This document shows positions 1-13,400 of a stretch of 64,000 nucleotides of DNA, in pieces (positions within the stretch are counted from its first letter, which is position 1; every line of letters starts with the position of its first letter). The DNA is from Emydura subglobosa (lineage: Eukaryota > Chordata > Testudines > Chelidae), in contig ML679960.1 in the NCBI GenBank assembly GCA_007922225.1, positions 8,348,844 through 8,412,843 of the forward strand. The letters run 5' to 3'. Position numbers and translations under genes: made by a program. Under the pieces are notes generated by a model, which searched no databases, was not told where the DNA came from, and saw nothing but the letters and a program-made list of their open reading frames with translations.

Positions 1-1258
1 GCATAAAACAATATGACTAACAACTGTCTGTCATACTAAAAGCTGAACACAAAACTTCCAGACATATGTTTCCAAAAACAAATGTGCAGAGATTGTTATT
101 TTGTATAGGCTTTGCTGGAATTCAAGTGCTGTAGGTCTTTCAGTGGTTTTACAACTTTCTCAATGCAATGCTGTTTAATAGTCTGCTAGGAAGCTGACAC
201 AAGCCCAGTAGAATGACTTTTGATAGCTTCCCTGGATTTCTAGGTCTCAAAAATGCAAAACCTAATCCACCTGGAAACAGTTATTGCACTAGTCCTAAAG
301 TTCTTTCATTCAGTTTTAGCAAGATAACACTTTTGTGTCCTAAAGACATCAGCAAACCAAGGTGCTTAGGAACTGGACGATAGGGGATAGCAGAAGCATT
401 TACTTATTCAATAGAAAAAGCTGAGGTAACCTTAGGCTTAGATTTGGGGCAATTGTAAGAACGCTGGGAGTCAGCTTTTCTCAACAATTTTTGGCAATAG
501 CTGATTATGGTGATTGGAAGATGCTGGCAATTTAAGTTATTAGAAAATACAATGAAAAATTGTAAGCTAGGAAGAAAAAGCAGAAAGGGCTCTGAAAATG
601 ACATTGGGATTTTATGAGTGTCTCTAAACTCAACATCCCTGAAAAATCCCAGTATATATCATGTGTATGGGCAAGCAAAATAGCTTCCATTTTTTTCCAA
701 ATATGGAAACAAACCTATATAAATAAGACGGCCCAAATCTAACCTAACAGGGTGTATATAACAATTAAGCCCTGAAAAATATATTCTACCATTGTCCTTT
801 CTGTTGCACATTGCATTTCCACTATATAAACCACTAGACATCCACTTCTGGACACAGATCAAGTTTTGACAGTGGATAATCAATAAGGTGAACATCATGA
901 AAGTTCACATTATAATGTAGCTCTCCATTTCAAATGTATGTGGTACAGTCTACTGTTACATTTGGCTGAAACATAACATATACAGAAATACTATTGGCTC
1001 AGAATCTGCTAGAGCTTTCTCCATGCATTAACTGAACACCCAAATTCATCGGTATTATGCTGTCACGGGTATATAAGCCACGAGCATGTGAAAATATAAC
1101 TATTTTATATGAAAGGTGAAAGCAAGAGGCACTTATAACTTCCATACAAACCCCACCATCACTTAAATTGTTAATGGTACATTAAAGTTGCACAGTTAAA
1201 ACACTCAGAAGCCATCAAGAGCCACATTCCGGGGTGCAATCCGGACCAGTGAGGGGCT
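1..1258. other. AT-rich DNA, no gene seen
   Basis: No open frame here resembles a known protein, and the longest are short and stop-flanked. The last ~60 bases (about 1200-1258) are GC-richer and run straight into the LTR-like element that follows. They could be its internal or flanking sequence, but I cannot decide which. Confidence 0.5.
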
Positions 1259-2365
1259 GTGTTACACTTGTCCTGCAACCTGCGGTGCCTCAAAATGCTT
1301 TGCTGTTGTAGCTCCCTCCTGGGCCACTCACAAACAGCCTGCCAGCATGCAGCTTACATCCTGAGTGTCTGTGTAGAGCTACAACCCTGGTTCAGCCACT
1401 CTAACTCCCAGAAGCCTGTCAGCAAACACCAGCCACATTCTGGCTTCCAGCAGCCTTGGATATCATTTGTACGGTGACCTCAACACTCTCCCAATTTCAA
1501 ATTTTCACCCAAAATGCGTGTTCTACAATATCCAGTCCTCTCCTGCACAGTCCCCTCTATGGGGATCAATATACAATAGTCTGCTACCTTAAATGAAGTT
1601 ACTCAAACAATTCACAACACTGAATTCATTTAAATTAAACAGTAATACAAGTTTATTTAACTACAGGGAGATAGATTTTAAGTAAATACAAGTATAAGGC
1701 AAGAAGATAAGAAATTGTTACAAGAGAAATAAAGTGCTTCCTAGCTAACTTAAACCAAATCTAGTTTGTTAAGTTAACACTGTTGACCAAATTCTCAGCC
1801 CAGGATCTACGCCCAAAGTCCAATGGCTGTTTCTTGTCTCTTTTGAGGTGAAAAGGAGAGAGATGGATGGGAAGATATTACTTGGGGTAGTTTTGCCCCT
1901 CACTTTTATAGTTCAGTCACCCTTTGAAATACATTTTCCTGGGGGTTACCCCTAGTTAAAGTTCATTCCCACTGTAAGGTTGGAGTCAACAAGTCTGGTG
2001 GTAGTTTCCATGCTGTTTGCTAAGAAAAATATCCATTTGTTCCTGCTCCCCAATTCTTTGCCAAAGAAAGGCCACTAGAAAGGTGATTGCCCATCAGCTT
2101 TGATGACACCTGGCTAGAGGCATCAGCTTATCCTTTGTCTTTGAGAAACAGGTTTACCCACTCTCCAGATTTGTCTGGTAAACACACTTCAGTTGTGATT
2201 TCAGCTCATATTTATAACTATATATAATGTTAGTACACACATTTAATCATGATATTATCGACCAGGGTGTTCTTAGTTTTTGAATGATATTTCACAAGGC
2301 ATATTTTGTACAAAGATTATTACACTAGTGTGTTGGGTCTGATTACAGGGGTACATTCCATCACA
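1259..2365 (-). mobile_element. LTR-like element, minus strand (probable solo LTR)
   Basis: Read on the minus strand, the segment starts TGTGA at 2365. It shares its first part with the plus-strand element at 43165, including a shared 'tatgccttgtga' block. A polyadenylation signal AATAAA lies on minus at 1652-1657, about 708 bases from the start; the 43165 copy has one about 693 bases from its start. The chosen left end at 1259 gives a terminal CA on minus, as LTRs end in TG...CA, but this end is less certain. No gag or pol is adjacent, so it is either a solo LTR or its internal part is unrecognisable. ERV or Ty3/gypsy class cannot be told from the LTR alone. Confidence 0.55.
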
Positions 2366-2572
2366 TGCCCCCAGATCATACACATTATAATGATCACTAG
2401 AATGGTTATATACTATTTTAAAAAAATATTAAAATAAAGGAGTAGATTCTCAGCTTGTGTAAATCTGCATAACTCAACTGAATTTACTATGCTGAATTTA
2501 CTACACTTGTAGTATGGCTTTTGGATTTGGTGGATCGAACAGTTGCCATGGCTGTTAGGTAAGTCATACGCA

Positions 2573-2642
2573 GGGTGAAATCCTGGCCATTGAAGTTAAT
2601 GTCAAATCTGCTATTGTCTCCAGTCGAGGCAGGATTTACACC
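2573..2642. repeat. Short palindromic amniote repeat
   Basis: An imperfect inverted repeat: the left arm reads 'ggtgaaatcctggcc' and the right arm 'gcaggatttacacc', with a centre resembling 'ccattgaagttaatg'. This is a widespread palindromic repeat type in reptile and bird genomes, and similar copies lie at 18738 and 36129. No coding content. Confidence 0.5.
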
Positions 2643-3867
2643 AAAAGTGGAGTGGAGACTGAAATTTTGTGTGTCTTTGGATATATAGATATAGATATAA
2701 AAAAAATGAGAGAGAAACAGAGAGAGACTATTCACGATAAATAACTAAATACTTTCTTAGTTCACAGGTTAAAGCATCCAATATGAAATAGATCATCTTT
2801 ACAACAAGGAAACCCTGAACATTAAAATGAAGCTGGAATATTGGAAGAATGAACATAAGCATGTCAGCATAATGTTCCTTTTCCTTTTCCACTGACTACA
2901 TCATTACCTTAAACAGATTTAGAAGGCAATTCCAACTGCATTCTTTTGATGAATAATAGTCCAGAGTCAACTGTACATATTTTGTGGTACTGCCTAGGAC
3001 TATGACAATTTTCATTCTTTAAGAAAGTATTCCATCATATTTTATAATAGTTATTTTGAGTAAAATTAGAATTAGATGCTTGAATTACTTTCAGTGACAT
3101 ACTGCCGGACTATAATTTCAGCGAAGTCTGCTAAACTGCTTATACAGTACTCCTTTTGTATACATGATATAAAGCATAACTATACATGACTTTTGTAATG
3201 GAATAATACAGCAGGATTGGAGTCAATGGCTATGGAAGACTTGAATTGAAGGTGTTCTTTCAGAAGAACAGAGGTCAGTCTACATTTAAAACGGTATAAG
3301 CAATCCTAAATGCTGAATTCAAAACATGCTACCATCAATTAACAAAACATCTATAAATATAATCAACAAACTACTCAGTATAAGGGCATTGAAATAAAAA
3401 GGAAAGGAAGATTAAGATTCCAGAATGACTTACTGCATGCACATGAAGTGGTTTTAATTTGTCTACTTACTAGTACAACATAAGACACAAAAATCCAGTC
3501 TTACTTGAAGCACTAGAATACCTGAAGTCAAACAAAAACAAACTTTTAACTTTCCTCTGCCCAGTTAAACAAAGTAAATATATTTTGAATGAAATTTAAA
3601 AAATTGCTTTGACAGCAGATGATCATATCGTAACTCTTTTGACGGGAAGAAAACAGAGGTGGTATTGCCATGTGAAAGAAGTCACAATCTGAACAATACA
3701 CTAATTGTATTATAGTCTACCCTGCCAGAACAACGAGGCTAATCCAAGTACTGACAATACATAAAGAGCTAAAAATTAGAAAAAAATAATACTTTGAAAT
3801 GTAAACATCATTTTCAGTTATATTATCACCATTATATCCTCTATGTAAAATGGAAGTCTGCCTTTTC
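2643..3867. other. AT-rich DNA, no gene seen
   Basis: No coding frame, RNA gene or recognisable repeat was identified. Confidence 0.5.
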
Positions 3868-4200
3868 TAGAGCCAGGGGGTCTGGGGCCAGCTAGCCCCG
3901 TTCAGTTATCAGACCCAGCTGGGAAGGGATTAGGTAATGCCTACAAAAGGACAGAGAGCTCAGCTGGAAGGGGAGCTGCAAGAAGGAGGTTGGCCCCTGT
4001 GACTTGAGCAGAGAGAGACGTTCAAAATGAAAGGCCTCTGGTCCCCTGCAGCCTGTGTTAGTCAGGGAAATGGCTTTATTGCATATTATTTTGTGAGTTT
4101 TGTGTTTGAATTGCTAAACCATGCCTTTAATGAAAGGCCTGAATGAGTCGTGAATATGGTGTTAGTCTTTCCCAGGCTGGGGGAGGCCCAGCAGCCCTAC
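3868..4200 (+). mobile_element. GC-rich interspersed repeat fragment, unclassified
   Basis: A sharply bounded GC-richer island within AT-rich DNA. It has phrases typical of turtle LTR or unclassified repeats, such as 'cagctgggaagggatt' and 'ggctgggggaggccca'. There is no open frame of note and no terminal repeats. The family assignment is a guess from texture; a host regulatory element is an alternative. Confidence 0.3.
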
Positions 4201-5588
4201 AATCTAGCTTTACTCTAACTGCCTAGATTTGCTTTTTGGTGAAGTTTGAAACATGTCTAAATTAATTGTATTTTACTGACTTGCATAAATTATTTATATA
4301 TACAGTTCTAACATTAAAAAGAAAAAAAGAACAACAAAGAAGAGAACAAAAAGTACCTGTTTGTGTGCTATTAACCACACACAGGTCAGAAATCTAGACT
4401 TGGTTACACTGGAACAGCATAAAAACTCTTACTTACCGAGGGGAAAAAGTTAACTTACAATAGAGCTAATAATATATCCATTGAAGTAAAATTAGATGCA
4501 ATATATATTACTCTTACTTGTACGCTCTGCACTAAGCAATTGCTTATTCTAAATGAATGACCAGATACAATCAATTTTATGAAAAGGCAGAGCTTTCCTC
4601 TTTTGCTCAGAGATTTAAGTATGGCTAAAACAAATGTCTAAAAAAACAGCTGTGTTCTCATTCTTTTAAAATAAAAATATGATTTATCACCAAGATTTGT
4701 TTTTCCTCCTACTGGAGAGTGTTCCTTTATCTGGTGCTCCTTGAGCAGGATGCTCACAGAAAGTCTCACAAATGCTAATAGTTTTTAACTTTGCTGGAAA
4801 ATGTCCATCTGTATTAACTCAGGAATTGGCTGGCTTTAAAAAGTCTAAACTCTCCAAAAGAGAGAGAGAAAGGAGAACATAAACAAGAATTAGCATGAGG
4901 CTGCTCTGGCATGACAAAGTACAAAAATAGTATAAAGCAGGCCCACAAAGCCATATATCTAGATAAGAAAGGACTCCCCTGTTCCCCTGGTGGAAGACAA
5001 TGATAAGGCTACCTCCTGAGGACCCCTTGCAAGCGATAGAGGTTATGCCAGGGCAGGAAGGGGGCAGGACCACAGCATGCCATGCTGAGGACATTCCAGC
5101 AGCTCAGCGGCCCATAGGTCAGCCTCGGGAGGTTGGTATAACTTAGATAGGTCCCCAGGGATCCCTAAATTATACCAGGGCCCTTTGCAGCCCTGTAACA
5201 GTCCAGGGTAGGGAGGACACAAAGAAAGTTTAGAAGAGCACCAAAGACTCTCATGCCTGTTTGTTTGTGTAGAACTTTCAACTGGATCATACATGGATTT
5301 ACAGCACTGATTTGGGAGATCATTGGTAATAAGTATTCAGATTTAAACACAGAATAGGCTATCAGAATAATAAATTACTGGATTTATACACTCACTCTTT
5401 CTGAAGGGCTGCCACAAAGCAGCAAAAATTAAAATGTAGCCACACGGAATTAGTACTTCATAGAGTTCTAATTATTGATTCCTGCCTGCTATTGACATTT
5501 CTGTAGGCTGCCAACAAAATTTATGACTCTGCTGAAAAGCGGGAAGGAGGGGAGGGAAGCCAAAGGCAGAATTTTGTGGATGATAAAA
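4201..5588. other. No gene; weak transposon-like patch at 4960-5220
   Basis: AT-rich except for a GC-richer patch around 4960-5220. Minus-strand frames of 82-91 codons there look like repeat-derived reading frames, not exons: they overlap each other in different frames and show no domain. A degraded SINE or hAT fragment is possible. Confidence 0.35.
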
Positions 5589-5616
5589 GTGTGTGTGTGT
5601 GTGTGTGTGTGTGTGT
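5589..5616 (+). repeat. (GT)14 microsatellite
   Basis: Fourteen uninterrupted GT dinucleotides. Confidence 0.97.
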
Positions 5617-6299
5617 TGGGATGAGTATTGCAGCAGAGGATATTTTAAACCAGACTGCCTATGGGAATTGGTTGAAAAATAAGACTAAACAGAATATCTG
5701 AAGGTAGAGGACTTCAAAACCATTATAATTCATAGAAACAGCTAATGGAGGAAATGTAATGTTTTTAGTCTAGAAATATATTTATTTCTTTTCATCATTC
5801 ACTGTCGAATGCTTGATACAAACACTATCCCAGATGAATGCTATTAAACCAAAAACCACAAAAGCCATTTAAAAAATTCTTTCTTAAGCTTATAACACCA
5901 ACAAAATTAAGAGTTCAAACTGACTGCCCTGTTCTCTCTTTAAATATGGGACCTGGGTGGAAGAAGAGAAGAGAAAATTAGAAGAAATCCACAGAAGGGA
6001 AGGTGTTTTCCAATGAAGCATACTTCTTCCAAACCCTCTATCCTACTTTGCATAACTAGAGCTCTGTCGTTCTAAGCCAGGATGGACAAACAAGTATATT
6101 AGGTTGCATACATTTCTCAGGAGCACATGGATTTTGGAGCAAAAATCTGGGTGGAAATTAATGCTGATAAAAGCAACAAGAAGTCTTCTCCAAGACTTCT
6201 CCTGTACAGGTACAGCATAATCCAATCAAAGCATGGCTCCTAAGAAAAACATATTATGAGCCCGCAGAACAGAACTTCAAGGGAATGTAAACTCAGGGT

Positions 6300-6690
6300 T
6301 AGTAGAACTCAAGTTAGAGACCCTGGGTTTATTAACCTAGTGCTTGAGTCTCTACACTCATTTGTAACCCCAAGTTAGGAATTGCTGAACCATTGGTACC
6401 AACCTGATGCTCAAGTGTCTACACTGCATTATGTGGGCTTGAGTCCAACCATCCATATCCCAGAGTTACTAGCGTCCTCCCAAAATGTGGCTGGGTTTTG
6501 CTTTTTGTTAATAGTGCAGTGTGGGAAAACTTGATTGTCCACCTGACTTGACTGTACAGAGGACAAATAATGTCAGCCCTTTGAGACTGTGGAATACTTT
6601 TTGGCAGACACTCAGCAGGAGTCCAGTCGGGCTGTGTCTACACTGCAAAGCAATAGGGTTTGAATCCTAGGCCGCGGCTTGACTCCAGCT
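6300..6690. mobile_element. Degraded DNA-transposon-like repeat
   Basis: Contains repeated 'tctacact' motifs (near 6349, 6418 and 6636), which mark the ends of turtle hAT-type MITEs, and a 'gctgtgtctacactgcaa' block typical of such ends. The terminal repeats are too decayed to set exact borders. Confidence 0.35.
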
Positions 6691-7979
6691 ACCATTCATC
6701 CATTCAGGTCATTATGCTATATCATGAAGACATATTTAAAACCACAGGAATCATTAGTCATAATGGAATGATGAATAAAGTTTCATCTGTAAACAAACAT
6801 CCTCAATTTTGTGTTCAGGGCTTCATGTCACAATTGTGTTACTCCATTTATAAGCTAGAGTAAAGTGAAATCAGTGGTGTTACACCAGTGTAAAAATGGT
6901 GGAGAATCAAGCCTCTTATATTATTTTAACTTGTTTTGTAAGTTTAGTTGGTATTAAACTAAACTAGTTTATACTTTGTTTGTTGTTATTACTTAGCACT
7001 CTGATTAACTTCAATGGCTGCATTGGAACTAGCATGCGTATTATGCAATAGTCTACTTGGGAGTTGCTCAGTACTTTGATTCTTGACATGACAGATTATA
7101 ATGATTCTTGCATTTTTAAGTACTGTATGGATTATTGACATAGCACATAAATGCTTCAAAGGAGCTCCTGAACTCTATCATGGCAATTGAGCTGACACTT
7201 GTCTATTAAATCCACTGACTAAAAATCCCAATGAAATGTTTAAGAGAAAAAGGTTAATTTGCATATGAAACAGCCACTTAAATATTTTTCATGAAAAGAA
7301 TTATTTTAAATTTTTCTTCCAAATATAGACACATTATCATGTAGCTGATTCCAATATTTCAGTTAAACACAGGAAGGCTTGAAACAGGCATTTCTAAGTC
7401 AAAGTGGAGATGATCCTGACCTACACAATTCAGATCCAAACCTCATCAAAAGTGTGGGAGTGTTTGGATCAAGGGTTCAGGTCAACTATTATTACAAAGG
7501 GATATATTCCCTAATCCAGTCCCATGAATGATTGCCTCTTTGATAAATCTGCATTTCAAAAATTAACATAACCATAGCTGAGTGATCCTACAATAAAAGG
7601 CAGTATACTGCTTCTCTGTGTACCTTATACTGCTTCATATACACACAAAGTCTAAAAATATATGAAAATCATAACTATTCCCTGCCTATTTACAGCAATT
7701 AAACAATGTCCTTATTTTAATTTAAAAATGTATTTCACATTAAGGCTGCACTAATCTCATTTTGTATTATAAATTTATGGAACCATTCAATCCTATTTTT
7801 AAGATCTAGTTCTGCAAAGGGATCAGCACAGACAGATCCTTTCACATCCAGGGATCCCTTATTAAGATCATGTCCTTTGCATTACAAACATCCATTAACA
7901 TAATCATGTTAAAATCCATTTCTTAAAAGTACTTACACTAGTGAAATTATTTAAAGCCACTCTTTTCTATTGTAGGCTG
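6691..7979. other. AT-rich DNA, no gene seen
   Basis: A small hairpin-like 'ggtgttacacc' at about 6873 may be a relic of the palindromic repeat family. Nothing else was recognised. Confidence 0.4.
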
Positions 7980-8022
7980 TTATTCTTTTGGTTTCCACGT
8001 GTTATTCTTTTGTTTCCACGTG
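7980..8022 (+). repeat. Two-copy 21-22 bp tandem duplication with paired CACGTG
   Basis: The unit 'ttattcttttg(g)tttccacgtg' occurs twice in a row, with a one-base difference. Each copy ends in the palindrome CACGTG, at 7996-8001 and 8017-8022, placing two canonical E-boxes exactly 21 bases apart. Any regulatory use is unproven. Confidence 0.85.
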
Positions 8023-8235
8023 TTTTAAAACAGGCATTACTGAATACAATTTCCAACTACAATTTAATTCTGCTGTTCAGCATATGAATTGTGAGTAACC
8101 TGCCTTTGAACTACAAGACATATTATAATAAAGAAGAAGTGGGAAAACTCCAAGAAATGAACAGATCCTTTCTAAAAATCAAAGAAAGAAATGTGGGGTT
8201 GGATTTTGCATTATTATCCATGTCTTGTATTATAT

Positions 8236-8385
8236 GTCTTGTATTCGTTGAACACTTTTCATCCAAAAATCCAACAGCACTCTTTAAGGGAGATTAAGTA
8301 CTATTATTCCCATTTTAGATATAAAGAAACTGAGGCATGGAGAAGTAAAATGACTTGTCCAAGGTCACACAGTCCAGCACAGTTG
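8236..8385 (-). mobile_element. MIR SINE fragment (minus strand)
   Basis: Shows the reverse-complement MIR 3' half: a 'cccattttaga' block, 'gaaactgaggca', then 'ccaaggtcacacag'. These are diagnostic for the amniote MIR/CORE-SINE body in reverse orientation. It is old and diverged. Confidence 0.75.
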
Positions 8386-9282
8386 AACTGACTTCACGCC
8401 ACCAGTAGATGATGATTGAGAGTTTTTCATCTTTTTTCCCCTCAGAAAATGCTGATTAATAGAAACAAAATTTTTGAGGGAAAAAGTTGGTTTTGATGAA
8501 TGTCTTGTTTTGAAAAAAAAATTGAAATTGCATATTTAAATTTAAGTTAATTTATAGTAAAAAATATAAAAAGGTTCTAAATTAAAATGAAACATTTCTA
8601 TATTATATAAATGAGACATTTTAATCAACATGATCAAGATCTGTTTCAGGTTTCTGAAAATTTGAAATTTTGATTTAGGATGATAGAAATTTTCAAAATC
8701 TCAGGAAGTCTCACAGGATAGGAAAACTGTTCTCAGATCTAGCCAACATGAAATATGGCCTCAGGTCTTTTTATTCACAGTTCCTGCTCTAATCTCTAGT
8801 TTACTCATCCTTCCGTTTCAGCGAGATAAACAGGACTAGAAATTTATCTTGTATCACAGGCTAATTGTCACCAAAAGGGTTATAATTTAGGACCTGTATT
8901 AAATAAAAATGTCTCTTGCTTATTTTTTATGATTGCTAATTTGTTTGCCTAAATATGTGCTCACCATGTCCAGTATAGTTTAAACATTATTGTTCTGTAA
9001 TTCAAGCACTTTGTGTCAGCTTCAGTCTCCAAGTACCCTGAACATTTAATGGCATTAAACAAGAACTTAATTTTCACTGCAGTTTCCAGTACTGTTGTCC
9101 GCTAATGTTGCACTTCCCACTGTAGGACCATTACAGTGAAAAATTGCCTTCATTAGATGTACAAAGATGGAGAGGATGAATATAGCCATATTCAGGGCAC
9201 TGTTCCATTGTAGGTAGTTTCAGCTAAATTAAAATAAAACCTTTAGAAAACTTAACTAAGAAATATGGTCTCTTCTGAAAGG
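8386..9282. other. AT-rich DNA, possible old MITE debris
   Basis: About 8460-8710 is rich in 'ttttgatgaa' and 'gaaattttcaaaatc' phrases that resemble the interior of the element at 18995-19410, but no clear ends are visible. No gene seen. Confidence 0.35.
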
Positions 9283-10030
9283 TCCGCGTTTAAAGCCAGA
9301 AGGGACATCAGATCTTCTAGTCTGACCTCCTGTATACCATAGGCCATCAACACTAAACCCAACCACCAAAATTAAACCGAAGTACTACAGCCCACAGGAG
9401 ATTAGCCTATTATGTGCCATAGAAAGAGAATAGGAGGGATTGAGGTGCACCATATGCACCCCACACGTATGGCAATCAGTTAAACCCTCAGTATGTGAAC
9501 AAGAACCAGCCAGCCAAGCACCTGAGAGACAGAATGCTCAATGTAACCTTGGAGCACTGACCCACTCCACCCCATGTCCCGTCTCCATTCATAGCCGTCC
9601 CTGATACTTCAGAGGAAGTAGATAAAATACCACCTCTCAGAATACACTGGGTGGGGGAAAACCCTTCTAAATCCCTGCAAGTGCTGGCTGAAATATTGAA
9701 TCATGAGCTTTAGGAACATGAGACAAACTGGAAATGTGCCCCGGGTCCACTGAACCCGGCCCCCTACCATCACACAAAACCACATCATACAATTACACTC
9801 AAATTTGTCTATCTATCTTAAAATTAATTAAGTTGTTTGCCCCCGCAACTCCTGTTGGTAGACTGTTCCAGAAGCTCTCCATTCTGATAGTAGAAAGCTA
9901 ATTTCTGGCCTGAATTTGTTCATAGCCAGCTTATATCCATTTGTTCATCACCCAGTATTATCCTTTAGCTTTAGTGGGAGATGTAGGATAATTATTGCCC
10001 TAATAGCCAACTTCTTATCAAGAATGTCAA
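9283..10030 (-). mobile_element. CR1-L3-type LINE 3' region (minus strand)
   Basis: The left edge carries 'ccagaagggacatc' and 'agtctgacctcctg', which are the reverse complement of the turtle CR1-L3 3' UTR. The right part ('tagactgttccagaagctc', 'ttatatccatttgttc') is the reverse of the end of ORF2. The same family recurs at 48450-49127 (minus) and at 55735-56035 (plus). It is 5'-truncated, as is usual for LINEs, and has no intact coding frame. Confidence 0.7.
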
Positions 10031-10464
10031 TTTAGGTCATTCCCAGTCATTCAGTTCAGGGCCCAAGTGAGTAATTCATGTTATTAAAGTTATTCATATG
10101 TGTAAATGGTTGCAGCATCAAGCCCAAAAAGAGTAAGAAGGAAGAGCTACAGACATAAATATGTTGAGGAGGGAGGATTAAAGTTAGACCTGTATGTAAG
10201 TGTTTGCAGGATCAAGGCCTTAGCAGGTATGGGCTGGAATGGGACATGGCATTGTAAAGAATGTTAGAAGTAAAAAATGGTATGTCTAGCCTAGAACAAT
10301 AATTTTACATGGAGTCACAAATGGCAGACTATTTAATCCAGAGCTATGGCTATTACACTTTGTAACAACATTTGGGGTAACCTCCACCCTTCCACCAAAT
10401 GACTTTCAGGCAATTCACTTTACAAAAATAAATAGCTGATTATTAAGAGCAGCAGAATCACACT

Positions 10465-10620
10465 TAGGGTATGTTTACACTGTAATAAAAACATACAGCT
10501 GACCATGTCAACTGACACAGGCTCGCAGGGCTCAGGCTGCAGGGCTATAAAATTGCAGTGTAGATGTTTGGGTTGGAACCTGGCTCTGGGCTCCCTCTCC
10601 AGGAGGGAGGCGGGGAGGGT
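10465..10620 (+). mobile_element. hAT-type MITE, half element
   Basis: Starts 'tagggtatgtttacactg' and contains 'aaattgcagtgtagatg', the paired ends of a common turtle palindromic MITE. It also has the internal 'ggctcgcagggctcaggctgc' texture of that family. The right half is truncated after the 'ggctctgggctcc' block. No transposase; non-autonomous. Confidence 0.65.
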
Positions 10621-13317
10621 GAAGTCAATGGTAAATACCTCAACTCTCAATGAGATAAAAATATGACTTTGCATGATGAAATTTACAACTGTGAAAGTAC
10701 CCATTTCATTGGCATGAGAAGGGACTCAGATAATCATTCCACAAATGTAACAAAGAAAACTGAATGTACCAACAAAGCAGGACACCCACAATTTGCTGTT
10801 AGCCTTTGGCTCTTTTCTTCTTTCAACATTCACTTGAGGCATACAGATTTCCAATATAGTTCTGTAGTAATGGTATGTAAATTATATTTTAGTATTCCTT
10901 TGACTTTCAAATATAAAACAATGTTTATCCGTACTTTCCCAAAAGAACATTTGTTTGTAGAAAATTAAGAATTTGTATTTATCATCGCACTACAAAGTGT
11001 TAGGATTTCTATTCTCTCTCTCTCTCTCTTTTAAAATAATAGTTTCATTTAAAATACCTGTATTATTTGTCGTATGAACATAAACATTTTGAAATGAGAA
11101 ATTACATAAATGAATGAGTCTATTGTTACCGAGATTGATTTGTATCTAATTGCAGATTTCAATGTTTAGTATTTTAAAATATATATGTATGCATAGTTAT
11201 TACTATACATTTTTCTTTTGTTTGTGAAATAAACATTTTTAAGCCAGCAGAAAAAGAGCATAACAATTTAATACCAACTTCACTGGAAACTAAATTTTTT
11301 TTTTTTTTGTAAGCCAAACTCAGTTATGGTGTGCATGTTTCATCCCCCACCAAAAATATTCATATTGAATGTTCAGTCGAAGCTCAGGTCTTTTCATGGT
11401 GAAGTCTAAATTACATTTTAGAAGAACTTACTGTCCCTGTGGTACAAACAGGTCATTAGAGTTATGAGGTAGTATACAAAGAAGAACCCTTGTAGAAGAA
11501 CAAAATTAATTACAAGGTCAGCTGAAAGTCAATGAAAATGGTGGCTGTACAGGATACTCATGCCTGCAGGTAATACTTATCCCTCAGCATACATGTTCGC
11601 AATATAAGGACGATGAAGAATTTGACTAAGCATGAGATAGGAAATAATTTTAACATTTATGATCATCACTCAAATGATTTATTAAACTGATAGTAATAAT
11701 GGCAATGACTTTACAAGTTTTAACCTTATAGATGTCATTAGAACTTAACCTGAACGATAATTTTCAGCATATTTTGTAGCTTTTACATACAACTAGATTC
11801 TAGGTTAGTTTGTTCCAATAACCTATGTAATCATAATTTGTTTTACTCTGTTGAAAGAAATTTTGCTTTCAAAATCTGCCCCATGGTTCTGAATCAGCCA
11901 GTTAATTCACCAAGCAAAGAAGAGGATATTTCAAAATAGAAAATATGTATATTCTATTATTTTAGACCTCTCTCTAAAATAATTGAGCTCTATTTCTTTA
12001 ACACTTTGGAGGATGGTATAATGATGTCTGTAGACCTGTCGTCTTTGTCAAGAAGTTCCCATTCAAATGTGATAGCTTTTGTGTCTCACTGAAAACTGAG
12101 CACTTAAACACGTTGGCCCACCTTCAAACACGTCATGAATGAAGGGGAAACGCTATAAAAGGAACTTCCGTATGTTTTTTTTTAATTACAAACAGATGTA
12201 TTAGAGAGCGGCTCAGACTGAATTTACTGATGTCCAATTATTTATAAATAGCCTGCTTTTAATGAAACCCAATGAAAATACTAGGGAAGAACTATTTCAA
12301 AGTTCAGCCCTTCAGATAATGAAGATATAAACATGTCCTTAAGCAACCGCCAAAAATGAATTACCCAAAACAGGCAATATCAAGGGTAGAGACCGGCCAG
12401 ATTCCCAAAATTCAGACCTACAGAGCTATCCTTCTGAATGCCACAAAGCAACTGAACACATTGTGAATCTTGCCCTAAGATTTTATTTTGTGCCCATTCC
12501 CATGTTACCCAGCTGCTGGATATGGATCTTTTAGCGTCCCCAAATATGGGGATATTTAGGTCATGCATTGTGGTTCAGCCCATTATAGAGATGGGGTCCA
12601 GCTACAAAATGTGGATCCAGAGCAAGAATTCCAATTATCCTATAGAGTTATAGAGTAGTTACGAGGAATTTTTGGTTCAGGTCAGTTTCTAATTAAAAGT
12701 TGAACAAAATTGTTCTGGAAATGTTACAGATACTTTAAAATATTTGTTGCAGGAAAGGAGCTGTATTTGACAATAATTTTTGTGCCAGGTTCCTTATAAG
12801 CATTCAGCTGGCTGACAGTTTAGATGGTGCCTGCATTCTAATGACTAAGCAATAGACTACATGTCAGTAGAAATTGCTGTGGTTCTCCTTTGAATAGGGT
12901 TTTTGAGGAAGTGAAGGACGTTACATCCCATCCACTCTGCTGACACTAGGAAGGCTGCTGTATACAATGTAAGGCAACTCGTTATTGTAAATAAAGGGGA
13001 ACATGTTTTTACCAGTGTCATAAGTCATAAAAATCGCTTCACCAGGCAAGCTCCTTTTTGTGACTGACTTTTTTTTCTTCATTCTTTTAACTAGAGGGAA
13101 AATCCCCTTCAAGTTTCTCTGCAAGTCCTGATTCAAGACCACCCAACTTTCAGTGATGTGATGTAATATATAAGTGCATGTAACAAGGAGCAGCTTTCTA
13201 AAAAATCTAGCATTTTAGGTGGCAAAAAAATTATTTTGGGAGCTGAGCTACTGTCCTACACAGTCCCTCACCCACTGCAGAAGATTTTAATTGGGAACAA
13301 TTGAGATTATTTCTATG
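10621..13317. other. AT-rich DNA, no gene seen
   Basis: Only simple-sequence runs were recognised: a (TC)n tract at 11014-11029 and a T run near 11297. Open frames are short, and none resembles a known protein. Confidence 0.5.
11014..11029 (+). repeat. (TC)n microsatellite
   Basis: An uninterrupted TC dinucleotide run. Confidence 0.9.
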
Positions 13318-13400
13318 ATTATTATTTGTACTTATTTGAATTTGGTCATGCCTGCAATGTGCTGAGCGCTATACTAACATAAAAGGAGGCATGGTCTCTG
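13318..13400 (+). mobile_element. SINE/LINE tail fragment
   Basis: The order 'attatttgta', 'gtcatgcctgcaatgtgctgagcgcta', 'actaacataaaa' matches a common amniote retroposon tail of the 'tgtgctaggcgctgtacaaac' type. It is short and diverged. Confidence 0.4.

Noticed and set aside
5589..5616. GT repeat as a regulatory Z-DNA element
   Set aside because: Dinucleotide runs of this length are common in vertebrate DNA and nothing nearby supports a role.
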